A stretch of 64,000 nucleotides of DNA from Verrucomicrobiota bacterium (GTDB taxonomy: Bacteria > Verrucomicrobiota > Lentisphaeria > JABSQK01 > JAJFLO01). The notes under the pieces are model-generated. The model did not search any database, was not told where the DNA came from, and saw nothing but the letters and a program-made list of their open reading frames with translations. The position numbers and the translations under genes were made by a program. Shown here in pieces: positions 8,804-18,100 of the stretch. Positions within the stretch are counted from its first letter, which is position 1. Every line of letters begins with the position of its first letter. Location of the stretch: positions 1 to 64,000 of the forward strand of contig JAJFLQ010000048.1 in assembly GCA_021772615.1 (NCBI GenBank), written 5' to 3'.

Positions 8804-8877
8804 CAGCCTGTGGGACTGCGGCGGCGACATATTCCGCCTCAAGTTTTAACTGGGGTCGGAATGCCTCCGACCGACGT

Positions 8878-10080
8878 TTAGCAATGCTCGCTGCCGCCCG
8901 CGGCTTTTACGTCTACCTGAATGTTTTCGCGCAAATGTTGCAGGCCCCTGGCTACTGCCGGTTCAGTATCTGCCTTGAATACAATCTGTCCGATCCTGTC
9001 GGGTCCAACCGCGAATTGCCGGATTGGATGGCCAATTTCGTAATCTATGATCAACTCGCAGATATCGATTCCTGGCGATGAATCAGGTATGGTGATGCGT
9101 TGCAGCGCTCCAGCGTCGGCACCATAAATCAGCAACGAGCCGCAGGCTTGCTGCGGGACAAAATTATGCGCCACGGCAGTTCCCAGGCTTAATGCAACGA
9201 TGTATTCGTAGTAATCTACGCCGTAATGAATTGAAACCAGTTCCGGCAACCCGGTAGCGCCTGCGCGTGCACCTACCTCCAGAACGTACACGGTGTCACC
9301 GCGAAGCATGAAATCCACATTAATCGCGCACGTATCCAATTGCAGTGCTTCCACGCAGCGTTGCAGTTCCGTCCTGACCTGCACCATCGCATCGTCCGCC
9401 ATCGTATACGGCACATAATGACCGACCGGGACATCGGTACTGCCATTGAATACGATATCTCCGTGAGGCATCACGAACTGCAGGTCACCGCCTATCACCG
9501 CTGCCTGAGCGCCAAACTCGATGCCTTCGATGAGCTCTTCCATGATACAATAGTCTTTCTTTGTTACTGAAGTCACATAGTCGTAGGCTTTGGGAAGATC
9601 ATCGTCGTTCCTTATGTGAACGATTCCTCTGCTGCCGGAAGAGTCGACAGCTTTACAAATTACCGGGCGGGATAATTGGCAATACGCACGCCGTGCGTCA
9701 TCCAAACTTCGTATTTCGGCATGGCGGGCCGTTGTCACATTGTAACGACGGAATGCCTTTTTCATCTCCAGCTTGTCGGTTGTGTATGACGCCGCACGAC
9801 CGGAAATCCCCGGCAACCCCAGCGCGTCGCACACATGGCCAAGCGCGTTAATAGCAACGTCGGTTCCGGCAGTGCATATACCGTCGATTTCTTCGCTTCG
9901 CGCCAATTCGAGCACGGTCCGGATATCGGTTGTGTCGACAACCCGAATGCTGTCGGCAATGCCGAATCCCGGGTAGTCGCCTTCGCAACTCGCTACAATA
10001 ACGTGCAACCCCATACGCTTCGCAGTTCGAATAAGGGGCACTTGATAGACACCTGCACCGAGTATTAATAGCTTCTTCAA
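8878..10080 (-). CDS. ATP-grasp carboxylate-amine ligase-like protein
   Basis: This 400-residue protein opens with a Rossmann-like pre-ATP-grasp domain (MKKLLILGAGVYQVPLIRTA) and continues with the ATP-grasp core: KAVDSSGSRGI for the phosphate-binding loop, MEELIEG-EFGAQ for the adenine region, and INVDFML...YVLEVGARAGATG for the Mg2+-binding acidic/Asn-like end. It belongs to the same broad family as PurK/CarB-like and peptide-forming ligases. ATP-grasp enzymes of this type occur in surface-glycan and natural-product loci; the substrate is unknown. It is followed downstream on the opposite strand by the flippase-like gene (convergent). Confidence 0.85.
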   Translation of the reverse strand: MKKLLILGAGVYQVPLIRTAKRMGLHVIVASCEGDYPGFGIADSIRVVDTTDIRTVLELARSEEIDGICTAGTDVAINALGHVCDALGLPGISGRAASYTTDKLEMKKAFRRYNVTTARHAEIRSLDDARRAYCQLSRPVICKAVDSSGSRGIVHIRNDDDLPKAYDYVTSVTKKDYCIMEELIEGIEFGAQAAVIGGDLQFVMPHGDIVFNGSTDVPVGHYVPYTMADDAMVQVRTELQRCVEALQLDTCAINVDFMLRGDTVYVLEVGARAGATGLPELVSIHYGVDYYEYIVALSLGTAVAHNFVPQQACGSLLIYGADAGALQRITIPDSSPGIDICELIIDYEIGHPIRQFAVGPDRIGQIVFKADTEPAVARGLQHLRENIQVDVKAAGGSEHC

Positions 10081-10165
10081 TTCGATATTATGTCATGTAG
10101 CGTTTCATTTAGGCGAGTAATGGCCACGCGCCGACAGTTGACCGGCCCGAGATGATGCGCGTTTT

Positions 10166-11164
10166 TCATGGCGAACCGGATTCATTTTCACAAACATCGT
10201 CACGACCTCGGTACAGACGTCGAACCCGAAATCGCGGCGATCCACTTACTTCGTACAGAATTCTTATAAGATATTCGCCGACGACGCCGACCGAAAAGAG
10301 CAGCAACCCGCCGTAAAAATTGATTAATAACACGGTCGTTGTCCATCCCGCCACTCCGATACCGCCATAAAAATATCTCACGAGGTAGTAAATCGACAGC
10401 GAAATGCTGAAACTCAATGCCAACAGTCCGATCGTACTAATCAACTTCAGCGGCAATGAACTGAAGTTGATCACATTGTCGAATGTCGTCTGCACGAGTT
10501 TGGCAACGCTGTAATTCGTACATCCGTACTTTCGCGGCTCGTGGTGGAATGTTACGTTCTTGATTCGTGCGGTGGACTTCAGAATAATCGGCCCCATCAC
10601 AGGGAACATGGTCTTGTGACTGAGAAGGGTTTCGAGCACCGTACGTCTCATTACGCGAAATGCGGACATCGAGAGATCCCGAGGTTTCCCGAAAATAAAG
10701 GTGTTTACAGTCTTAATCATAAAACTGCCGATATTCCGATAAGCCGGATGCTCCCTTTTATCCGGCTTCGCAAAAATCACGTCACAATCATCGTCTGTCC
10801 TGAGACTATCCAACAGGCGTGGAATTTCCTCGGGCGGATGCTGCAGGTCGTCATCCATCGTGACAGTGAAAGCGCCACTGGCGTATTCGAATCCGCACAT
10901 CAACGCACGGAATTGGCCAACGTTGAACATCAGGTCTACCGCGATGATCTCGGGATACTGGCGAACCAGATCGCGCAATACGATCAGGGTGTTGTCACGC
11001 GAGCAGTCGTTCACCAGTATGATCTCAAAATTCCACCCTTCCGCACGCCCTACGCAGGTCAGACGTTCGACGAGTTCCGGTAACGATTTCTCGGAATTGT
11101 AGCATGGAATTATCACGGACACGCTAGTGGCATCGCGTCCCTGGTTCGTTGATGAGCCGGACAT
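10166..11164 (-). CDS. Family 2 glycosyltransferase, DPM1/ArnC-like, with C-terminal membrane helices
   Basis: The N-terminal ~220 residues are a GT-A domain: VSVIIPCYNSEKSLPEL, VNDCSRDNT and the metal-binding TMDDDLQHPPEEIP. Two membrane helices follow (LISTIGLLALSFSISLSIYY and VLLINFYGGLLLFSVGVV) and then a RxRRLYRG tail. This is the polyprenyl-phosphate sugar transferase architecture (DPM1, ArnC, GtrB), loading a sugar on undecaprenyl phosphate at the cytoplasmic membrane. Its neighbours (methyltransferase, flippase-like protein, CapK-like ligase) fit a glycolipid or O-antigen-like modification set. Total length of 332 is normal for the family. Confidence 0.92.
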   Translation of the reverse strand: MSGSSTNQGRDATSVSVIIPCYNSEKSLPELVERLTCVGRAEGWNFEIILVNDCSRDNTLIVLRDLVRQYPEIIAVDLMFNVGQFRALMCGFEYASGAFTVTMDDDLQHPPEEIPRLLDSLRTDDDCDVIFAKPDKREHPAYRNIGSFMIKTVNTFIFGKPRDLSMSAFRVMRRTVLETLLSHKTMFPVMGPIILKSTARIKNVTFHHEPRKYGCTNYSVAKLVQTTFDNVINFSSLPLKLISTIGLLALSFSISLSIYYLVRYFYGGIGVAGWTTTVLLINFYGGLLLFSVGVVGEYLIRILYEVSGSPRFRVRRLYRGRDDVCENESGSP

Positions 11165-11355
11165 GGTCGCTACTTTATAGCTTCGAATTCGTGTTTACAA
11201 AACTCCGGCCGGGATGATGTCGATATAATGGCCGCATGCCGTCCGATTTGACAAAACGAAGCAGATCGACACCTTACTGAATCGAAGTGCCGTGGATAGT
11301 AAACCCGCTGTGAGCGTCGCGAACCGCGCGCCACACGCAACCTGCTCCGAAAAAC

Positions 11356-12114
11356 ATGTCGCCGACAGAACAGAATGAACGATGTCGATTGGACGATATT
11401 GCCACACACTACACGAGTGATCACCTGGCCGGGGCAAACGAAACCTACCACCTCGTCGTGCGGGATGCCATGATACCGGTCGGCGGCGGAGAATCCGCCC
11501 TGGAAATCGGATGTGGAAAGGGATTGTGGACCAAGGTCTTGTGCGACAGGTACAGGCGTGTCGACGTCGTTGACAGTTCCCAGTATCTGCTGGATCGACT
11601 ATGCAGAGAAAACCAAAACAGACAGGCCACTCTCTCCGTGCACTGCAGCTTGATCGAAGACTTTGTGATGATCGAACATAAGGATAAATGGGACCACATA
11701 TTTCTTACGTTTCTTCTCGAGCACGTTGAAAAACCGACGGAGCTGCTGCGGAGATTAAAGACCATGCTTTCACCACATGGACAACTTCTTATCGCTGTAC
11801 CCAATGCGGAGTCCGTTCATCGTATGCTTGCCTGTAGAATGGGATTGATCCAGCACACTGGCGAGTTGTCGGAGAACGATATTCTTGTCGGTCACCGTCG
11901 CGTATACACGACAAGTATGCTAACGAAGCAGGTGCAGGACGCAGGGCTCAACATCGACAACGCGCAAACCGTTGGCCTTAAGCCGCTGAGTCTGGCGCAG
12001 ATGACCGAATGGCCACAGCCCCTGGTTGCCGCGTTATGCCGGTCTGGGGATCTGGTTGGCCGATACGGCGCATATATCAGCATCACGGCGTCCGCCGGAT
12101 GCAAAGGCGGATAA
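11356..12114 (+). CDS. Class I SAM-dependent methyltransferase
   Basis: Motif I is LEIGCGKGLWTKVL, the acidic ribose-binding residue follows in VDVVDSS, and FLTFLLEHVEKPTELLRRLK is the usual post-motif with LEHV. This 252-residue protein is close to the Methyltransf_11/UbiG-like group. The gene faces away from the glycosyltransferase at 11164 across a 191-bp divergent gap. A role in glycan methylation is suggested by context only. Confidence 0.88.
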   Translation: MSPTEQNERCRLDDIATHYTSDHLAGANETYHLVVRDAMIPVGGGESALEIGCGKGLWTKVLCDRYRRVDVVDSSQYLLDRLCRENQNRQATLSVHCSLIEDFVMIEHKDKWDHIFLTFLLEHVEKPTELLRRLKTMLSPHGQLLIAVPNAESVHRMLACRMGLIQHTGELSENDILVGHRRVYTTSMLTKQVQDAGLNIDNAQTVGLKPLSLAQMTEWPQPLVAALCRSGDLVGRYGAYISITASAGCKGG

Positions 12115-12257
12115 ACCCGATGCAGTAGTGTGATACCCGGGGCTTTGGAGGCCACGGTCGATGCAGGACAATCAGATGCAGGTACCGAAAATTCGAAACG
12201 TATCATGCATTAATAACGCGATTCATTTCGCCCAAACAAGGTCACGGTTAAGGTCCA

Positions 12258-14531
12258 TTGGGTAAGAAACGAAAAAAGATTGCCAGAGTCGACCGACCGC
12301 AAAGTGACCTTGGCGTATCGCCTGGAAGCGACAAGACGCTCGAGGCCGAGGCCGGCGTATCGTCAGATGAACCGTCGGATGGACGACCATGGCATTGGAT
12401 CTGGATGGCGGCCGCGATACTGGTGATTGTTTGCACGGCGATCGCGCGCTACGCGGAACCGTTAGGTGACACGGATCTCTGGTGGCAGATGGCATATGGC
12501 CGACAGTTGCTGGAAAATCGGACACTGGTCCCTGACCACTCTGCATTCTCGTGGATGCCTGCCTCCAACGAATCAATCTACTGTGCATGGTTGATTGAGA
12601 TTGGACTTTATCTTACGTATAAGTCAGCCGGCTTATCACCGTTCTTCATAATCCGCTATATCGCCTTGCTGATTCCCGTAGTCCTCGCAGTGGTATTGGC
12701 CCGGCGTCACGACGTCCATCGGCATCCGCTTGTATGGCTGCTGATCATAATGGGGCTGTTCGCCTCTACACCAGCCCGGCACGTGAAGCCCGAAATGGCT
12801 TCGCTTATATTCACCTGGCTTGCGGTGCTTGTCTGGATGCTTATCCGGACGCAAAGGCTACAACATCCACTATGGTGCTACAGCCTGCCACTTTTGATGG
12901 TGATTTGGGTCAACAGCCATGGCGGCTTTATCTTTGGGTGTATTCTTTATCTATTCATCGGCGTTGGTGAAGCCGCAAATCTCTTTGTCTGCCGCAAGTG
13001 CGCTCTGCCTGGGCGTACAGCCAAGCACCTTGCAACCTCACTCGTCCTTAGTATCGCGGCGATCTGCATCACCCCATACGGTTTGGCGTATCCATTAAGG
13101 TTAATCAGAAAGGTCTCCGCGGGCGGCCGCATGGACTTCGAACGTGTAAGCGCATATGCCTCTATATTCGACAGCAGCGCGGCATCGTTTCATTATGTTG
13201 ACTACATGATCGTGGTTGCGGTAGTTCTGATAATCCTGATCGTAAACCGAATGCGGCACCGTGAAGTCGATGTGGCCGTGATACTCCTGAATGTCGTATT
13301 CGGACTGATTTACACAAAATTCTTACGGTCCACATATTTCTGGGGAGCGGTGTTTACACTCACCGCGATTCCGATGATCGCGAAGGGGCCGAGGTGGCTC
13401 CAGCCGGTCACAACAGCCCGACGGACGGTACTCGGCGGGATTGTGATTCTGATGATGGCCGGATTCGGCGGGCGGGCCGTGTACGGACACTGGACGAAGC
13501 CCACATTGGGTTCGTGGATGGGCTACGGCATTGGCTATCTGAACCCGGTAAGTGAGGCTGATTTTATTGCGGAAAACTATCCGGGAACCCGCCTGGGCAA
13601 CGACTACAATTCCGGCGCCTACCTGCTGTGGCGGCTGTGGCCGCAAAACGAAGTCTTCATCGATTCACGGTCGTTTCCGTACCTGGAGTGGTATCCTGAG
13701 TATGTGACACTCGACCAGAAAGGCGGTCCCGCAAAGATTGCCGAAAAATATCCCGCCGAAATCTGGTGTCTCTCTTACCAACGCACCATAGCGATCGAAT
13801 ATTTTCGCAGGTCGTCGGATTGGCATGCGGCGTTTTATGGGCCGACGGCGGCGGTGTTCGTGCACCGCGATATTGTAAAGGACAGATCCACGCGGCACGC
13901 CGACGCCGTCGCCGACATCAAGAACCCGCATCAGGCCGAGTGGGCCTCGCGGTTTGCATTGAATATACGCGATTTGTCCGGCGCAAAGAAGATCCTTGCC
14001 GGCATGAAAAAACGGTTCACCGCGTCCACACACCGCGGCCGCCTCCGGCGCGTCGAATCGCAGGTAAATGGTACGATCGCATATTACGATCGCGACTACG
14101 AAGCGGCACTGAAATGGTTCGGCAACCAATCGGAGAGCACAGAGCAGTACCGCGTGCGATGCTATCAGTATTTGACCGACCAGGCATGGAAGGCAGAAGA
14201 CATGCACGGCGCACTCGCTATGGCCGCGGCAGCGGTCGATGTGGACTCGAATAACGCCGAGTGCCTGTATAACCTCGGCATCCTGCAATGGTTGCCCCAC
14301 CGCCAAACGACGGCGGAGAATACCCCGGCGACAACCGATTTCATAAAAGGTCCGGGTGACACCTCCGAGGCCTGGTCGCAGACACTGAAACGATTCTTGA
14401 ACGTGTCGAAAAACAATCCGCGCATCAAATCCGAGTTTCGAAATGCCGCCCGGAAGATTATCGACGGACGATTCGACGGCGAAGCAACGTTAATCGTTCC
14501 GCCGCAACCACGACGCATTCAAGTGGATTGA
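12258..14531 (+). CDS. Multi-spanning membrane protein with soluble TPR-like C-terminus, GT-C-like
   Basis: About ten hydrophobic helices fill residues 45-430. The loop after the first helix reads LGDTDLWWQMAYGRQLLENR, an acidic pattern seen in GT-C type glycosyltransferases and relatives, and a later helix has IWVNSHGGFIFG, typical of this uncharacterised family. After residue 430 a soluble part carries SGAYLLWRLWP and a helical segment with TPR-like spacing (AECLYNLGILQW). The start is TTG at 12258 with AAGG six bases upstream; no upstream ATG fits. It may transfer a sugar from a lipid carrier outside the membrane; that is inference from topology and neighbours. Confidence 0.7.
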   Translation: MGKKRKKIARVDRPQSDLGVSPGSDKTLEAEAGVSSDEPSDGRPWHWIWMAAAILVIVCTAIARYAEPLGDTDLWWQMAYGRQLLENRTLVPDHSAFSWMPASNESIYCAWLIEIGLYLTYKSAGLSPFFIIRYIALLIPVVLAVVLARRHDVHRHPLVWLLIIMGLFASTPARHVKPEMASLIFTWLAVLVWMLIRTQRLQHPLWCYSLPLLMVIWVNSHGGFIFGCILYLFIGVGEAANLFVCRKCALPGRTAKHLATSLVLSIAAICITPYGLAYPLRLIRKVSAGGRMDFERVSAYASIFDSSAASFHYVDYMIVVAVVLIILIVNRMRHREVDVAVILLNVVFGLIYTKFLRSTYFWGAVFTLTAIPMIAKGPRWLQPVTTARRTVLGGIVILMMAGFGGRAVYGHWTKPTLGSWMGYGIGYLNPVSEADFIAENYPGTRLGNDYNSGAYLLWRLWPQNEVFIDSRSFPYLEWYPEYVTLDQKGGPAKIAEKYPAEIWCLSYQRTIAIEYFRRSSDWHAAFYGPTAAVFVHRDIVKDRSTRHADAVADIKNPHQAEWASRFALNIRDLSGAKKILAGMKKRFTASTHRGRLRRVESQVNGTIAYYDRDYEAALKWFGNQSESTEQYRVRCYQYLTDQAWKAEDMHGALAMAAAAVDVDSNNAECLYNLGILQWLPHRQTTAENTPATTDFIKGPGDTSEAWSQTLKRFLNVSKNNPRIKSEFRNAARKIIDGRFDGEATLIVPPQPRRIQVD

Positions 14532-14553
14532 CAGGCACGCACCGACAGCATAT

Positions 14554-15399
14554 CTAACGTTTCTTCCTGCTCCGGAACGCCGCCAGGATGATCCGATCCA
14601 TAACGAAAGTGGGCAACACTCGCTTGAGATATCCCAGCAGATATGTCGGTACGGTCACATAATACCGCGCGCGTGGACGCGGACTTTCCAGGGCGTGAAT
14701 GAGCTTGTCTACGACAGCCGATGCCGGCAGCGTAAAAGGAAACACGGCGCCCTCCTGCTGAAATCGCTTTTCCATTTGTTCGTATACGGCCTTATGGCAG
14801 CTGGTGTCAGGTTTTATGTGACGCTGAAAGGCCTTGTAGGAATTCTGCCGGAACCGCGAGGTGATCGGGCCAGGTTCTATCAGTGAGATATGAATGTTGC
14901 TGCCGGCAAGCTCAAGCCGCATCGTATCGCTCATTCCCTCCATGGCAAATTTGCTGCCGTTGTAGGCGCCGCGGAACGATGCCGCGGCGAAGCCGAGTAC
15001 GGAACTATTCTGGATGATACGGCCAAAGCCCTGTCGGCGCATAACCGGCATTACCCGGCCAATCAGCTCAAACGGACCAAAAAGGTTGGTCTCGAATTGC
15101 TCTCGCAGAGCGTCCCGGCTGAGATCCTCAACCGCGCCTGGAACACCGTAGCCTGCGTTGTTGAACAGCGCATACAACGCACCGCCGCTTTGTCCCAGTA
15201 CAGTGTTCAGAGCCGTTTCGATTGAACCACTGCAGGCAACATCCAGCTGGACGGCGGCAAACCCTTCATCGACCAGCCTGGCGACGTCTTCCTGACGGCG
15301 CGCCGACGCGAATACGCCGTAGCCGCGTTCGCGCAGGATACATGCAGATTCCAGGCCGATACCGCTCGAGCAACCCGTAATAAGTATGTGTCGGATCAT
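14554..15399 (-). CDS. Short-chain dehydrogenase/reductase
   Basis: A 281-residue classical SDR: cofactor motif TGCSSGIG at 8-15, NNAG at about 86, and catalytic Ser with Y-N-G-S-K (GAYNGSKFAMEGMS). Acidic or basic residues after beta-2 (ASARRQED) suggest NADP(H) preference. The C-terminal 60 residues are basic and amphipathic (PTYLLGYLKRVLPTFVMDRI), as in SDRs that sit on membranes. The start lies 3 bp after the stop of the DUF922 lipoprotein gene, so the two are probably cotranscribed. The substrate is unknown. Confidence 0.9.
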   Translation of the reverse strand: MIRHILITGCSSGIGLESACILRERGYGVFASARRQEDVARLVDEGFAAVQLDVACSGSIETALNTVLGQSGGALYALFNNAGYGVPGAVEDLSRDALREQFETNLFGPFELIGRVMPVMRRQGFGRIIQNSSVLGFAAASFRGAYNGSKFAMEGMSDTMRLELAGSNIHISLIEPGPITSRFRQNSYKAFQRHIKPDTSCHKAVYEQMEKRFQQEGAVFPFTLPASAVVDKLIHALESPRPRARYYVTVPTYLLGYLKRVLPTFVMDRIILAAFRSRKKR

Positions 15400-15402
15400 G
15401 AG

Positions 15403-16026
15403 TTAAGACTGCGGCGGCCAGCGGGCGCCTTCTGTGAGTCCGTGACCGGTTTCATCGTCATACTCGCGGTCCCAGTCTTGGTGGCGGTCGAGTATTTTCT
15501 CCGCTTTCAGTTCGGCGAGCCGGTCAAGCGCGTCGCAGGAAAACGACGACATGCCGTAAAGCTCCCGTACAAGTTCATGCGCTGCGGCAATCGCATTATC
15601 GCGATGCTGATTCTCGTGTTGCTCCAGCGCTGAAATAAACTGACGCCACTGATGAACGAGAACCTCTGGCGCGTCGTGCCCGGGTTGCCATCGCGGCAAC
15701 CAGATGGTGACATCGGCCGACGCCCGGAAGTTCGCCAGACGGCACAGGCCGTGATTGCTGCGCTTGCCGTATCGCCATTTCACATTCCATGCAGTGTACC
15801 CCATAACGCGCCGGCCGGAAGCGTTTTTCGGGCCGTTTGCTCTGATCGAGCGAAGGATAGCCGTGGCCGTGGAGCCGGTCACGGTATAATATTCGTATTC
15901 GACATTCGACGTGACCTGCTCCCCGAATCGGCGTTCCGTTGCCGCATGCATGGCCGCACAGCCGGACAACATGGCTGCGGTAGAAAATTGTATGATTCTT
16001 ACACAGATTCGTTGGGCACGGGACAT
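15403..16026 (-). CDS. DUF922-family putative zinc-protease lipoprotein
   Basis: I start at 16026 (MSRAQRICVRIIQFSTAAM), which gives a short leader ending in LSGC, a lipobox, so the mature protein should be lipid-anchored at Cys. The rest resembles DUF922, predicted secreted zinc-dependent proteases: an N-terminal beta part with YYTVTGSTATAILRSIRANG and GYTAWNVKW, then a helix with HENQHRDNA, which is an HExxH-type motif. A longer frame reaches 16242 but its extra residues look non-coding. Immediately upstream in transcription order lies the MITE at 16271-16452. Confidence 0.75.
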   Translation of the reverse strand: MSRAQRICVRIIQFSTAAMLSGCAAMHAATERRFGEQVTSNVEYEYYTVTGSTATAILRSIRANGPKNASGRRVMGYTAWNVKWRYGKRSNHGLCRLANFRASADVTIWLPRWQPGHDAPEVLVHQWRQFISALEQHENQHRDNAIAAAHELVRELYGMSSFSCDALDRLAELKAEKILDRHQDWDREYDDETGHGLTEGARWPPQS

Positions 16027-16270
16027 AATACCACAGTAGCATGGCTGAAGATACCATGCAACGATAGCATTGCGTCGTCGAGGGTTGCGGCGGCCACGAA
16101 CAGCCGCGGCCGGATGCAAAGTAGCACAGCGATCTTCGCTGTAGCTGCGACAACGCAGCAAACTCGCAAGAGACGTGACAAGTGGGCCCGAAAGCAGAGC
16201 CGTGTGCGCAAGAAATGGGGGCGTGGAGGGCGTGAAACCCACGCTAGAGCGCGAATTCCAACGGAACGTC

Positions 16271-16452
16271 TAGCCTGAATAATTCATACAACCGCTGCTG
16301 CGGCCACAACTCGCACCTCATCTCAGCGAGTTATGGAGAACCCGAGATATCAAGGTAATTCATTACTTTTTCAATCTCAGAACCTCCGTAACTCGCTGAT
16401 CTGAAGCACGCTAAGCAGCCTCGCGACGCGGTTGTATAGATTCATCAGGCTA
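16271..16452. mobile_element. 182-bp MITE with 25-bp terminal inverted repeats
   Basis: The left end starts TAGCCTGAATAATTCATACA and the right end, read inverted, starts TAGCCTGATGAATCTATACA; both go on to ACCGC, so 25-base ends agree at about 20 positions. A second, inner inverted repeat pairs 16324-16345 (CAGCGAGTTATGGAGAACCC) with 16380-16399 (GAACCTCCGTAACTCGCTG). The interior cannot code. The first 32 bases recur at 31402-31433. Both ends abut TA, which would suit IS630/mariner-like TA insertion; a parental transposase is not visible here. The right end supplies the stop codon of the aminotransferase gene. Confidence 0.8.
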
Positions 16453-17631
16453 AGCAGTCAGGCCCGCTACGAATCTGGATATCCGCGATGTGGCGGTCTC
16501 GATGTCGTCGAGACTGACGGCGTAGGAACAGCGCACATGATTGTCGGCATGACGACTGAACGCCGGCCCCGGAACGACCGCGACCTTCTCCTGCTGTAAC
16601 AGGCGAGTGGCGAATTCCGTGCCGGACAACCCGGTCGAACTCACATCGGGGAAAGCATAAAACGCGCCCTCGGGAAGATGGCATGATAAACCGATATCAT
16701 TGAATCGCTTCACGATCACGTTACGACGGATCCGATACTCGCGACGCATACTTTCCATGTCATTGCGTCCGCGGCGCAACGCTTCCAACGCCGCCTCCTG
16801 CCCCATAATGGACGCACAAAGCATCGAATACTGGTGTATCTTCATCATCGCTTCGATCATATCGTGCGGACCACACGCGTAACCAATACGAAATCCGGTC
16901 ATCGCATAGGCCTTGCTGAAGCCGTGGAGGAATACCGTGCGATCCTTCATTCCCGGGAATGCTGCGATCGATTTGCACCGTTCACCATATGTCAACTCGG
17001 AATAGATCTCGTCCGTGATCACCAGCAAATCATGACGCACCGCGATCTCGGCAATGGCCTGTTTCTGGGCAAAGTCGATGTTGGCGCCGGTGGGGTTATT
17101 GGGGAAATTGATCAGCACCGCCTTGGTGCGCGGCGTGACGGCCTTCTCGAGTTCCGCGGGATCCAGGCGAAACTGACCTTCCTTATGCGTGACGATCGGT
17201 ACGGGCACAGCCTGCGCCATACTGATGCAGGCAGGGTAGGAAACATAACACGGCTCGTGGTAGACCACTTCGTCACCGGCTTCAAGCACGGCGCGCAGTA
17301 TCAAATCCAATGCCTCGCTGACACCGACTGTAATGATGCACTCTTTTTCGGGATCGTAGCGTACGTCGAAGTCCTTCGCTACATACTCGCACACTGCCTT
17401 GCGCAGTGACAGCAGCCCAAGATTCGACGTGTAATTTGTGCGGCCGCGTTCAAGCGAATAAATGGTCGCTTCGCGAATTCCCCATGGCGTGTTAAAATCC
17501 GGTTCACCGACACCGAGGGAAATGACATCGTCCATAGCGATGACCAATTCGAAGAAATCGCGGATGCCGCTCCGCGGCAATGCCGCTATGTGAGCTGCGA
17601 CGCGGTCAGGGCGTGATTTTGAGTCGGTCAT
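16450..17631 (-). CDS. Class I/II PLP-dependent aminotransferase
   Basis: This 393-residue fold-type I aminotransferase has GEPDF near residue 39, NFPNNPTGA (substrate/cofactor Asn), TDEIYSELTYG, the PLP-lysine block HGFSKAYAMTGFRIGYA, and a C-terminal RCSYA with the carboxylate-binding Arg. It is of the AspC/PatA/aromatic transaminase subgroup; the substrate is not decided. The start overlaps the Lrp-like gene by 26 bp, so the regulator and enzyme are translationally coupled, suggesting amino-acid-responsive control. The stop codon TAG is formed by the terminal bases of the MITE, so the last residues may differ from the ancestral protein. Confidence 0.9.
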   Translation of the reverse strand: MTDSKSRPDRVAAHIAALPRSGIRDFFELVIAMDDVISLGVGEPDFNTPWGIREATIYSLERGRTNYTSNLGLLSLRKAVCEYVAKDFDVRYDPEKECIITVGVSEALDLILRAVLEAGDEVVYHEPCYVSYPACISMAQAVPVPIVTHKEGQFRLDPAELEKAVTPRTKAVLINFPNNPTGANIDFAQKQAIAEIAVRHDLLVITDEIYSELTYGERCKSIAAFPGMKDRTVFLHGFSKAYAMTGFRIGYACGPHDMIEAMMKIHQYSMLCASIMGQEAALEALRRGRNDMESMRREYRIRRNVIVKRFNDIGLSCHLPEGAFYAFPDVSSTGLSGTEFATRLLQQEKVAVVPGPAFSRHADNHVRCSYAVSLDDIETATSRISRFVAGLTA

Positions 17632-18100
17632 ATTCTTCGTTGTCTTCCAGTTGAAACCCGGCTTCCTTGTATTTCATCAACACAAAATGGGTTCTAGTCG
17701 ATTGCACGCCGTCGATCGGCGCAAGTTTGGTCGAGACAAATCCTGCGACATCCTGTAGACTGTCACCCACGACGATCAATTGGAGATCATAGCTTCCCGA
17801 CACCAGGGTGACATCTGTGACTTCGTTGAATTTTGCCAGATTCCCGGCAATACGGTCAAAGCCGAGATCGCGCTCGGGCCGAACCGTGACCTCGATGATC
17901 GCTCTCACTTTCTTGTCCGCGCATTTGTCCTCATTGATCAACGGATAATATCCGCGTATGATGCCCTCGGCCTCGCATTCGGCAATGAGTTTCTCGACAG
18001 CTTCCTGCGACATCATCAACCGTTCCGCGAGCTGTGATGCCGGCAAACGAGCATTTCTTCGCAGTTGCGACAATAACTGGTCCATGTCGTCCGTATTCAT
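17606..18100 (-). CDS. Lrp/AsnC-family transcriptional regulator
   Basis: 164 residues with the usual N-terminal helix-turn-helix (MDQLLSQLRRNARLPASQLA ... MMSQEAVEKLIAECEAEGII) and the RAM/ACT-like sensing domain (VRAIIEVTVRPERDLGFDRI, VSGSYDLQLIVVG). Proteins of this family bind amino acids and control amino-acid metabolism. It overlaps the LysM gene by 4 bp at its start and the aminotransferase by 26 bp at its end, so the three form one transcription unit downstream of argG. The acidic tail (EDNEEYDRLKITP) is unusual for the family but unremarkable. Confidence 0.92.
   Translation of the reverse strand: MNTDDMDQLLSQLRRNARLPASQLAERLMMSQEAVEKLIAECEAEGIIRGYYPLINEDKCADKKVRAIIEVTVRPERDLGFDRIAGNLAKFNEVTDVTLVSGSYDLQLIVVGDSLQDVAGFVSTKLAPIDGVQSTRTHFVLMKYKEAGFQLEDNEEYDRLKITP

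Noticed and set aside
8804..8821. Repeat CAGCCTGTGGGACTGCGG shared with 27781
   Set aside because: Only 18 bases with two differences; no flanking similarity or inverted ends to make it an element.
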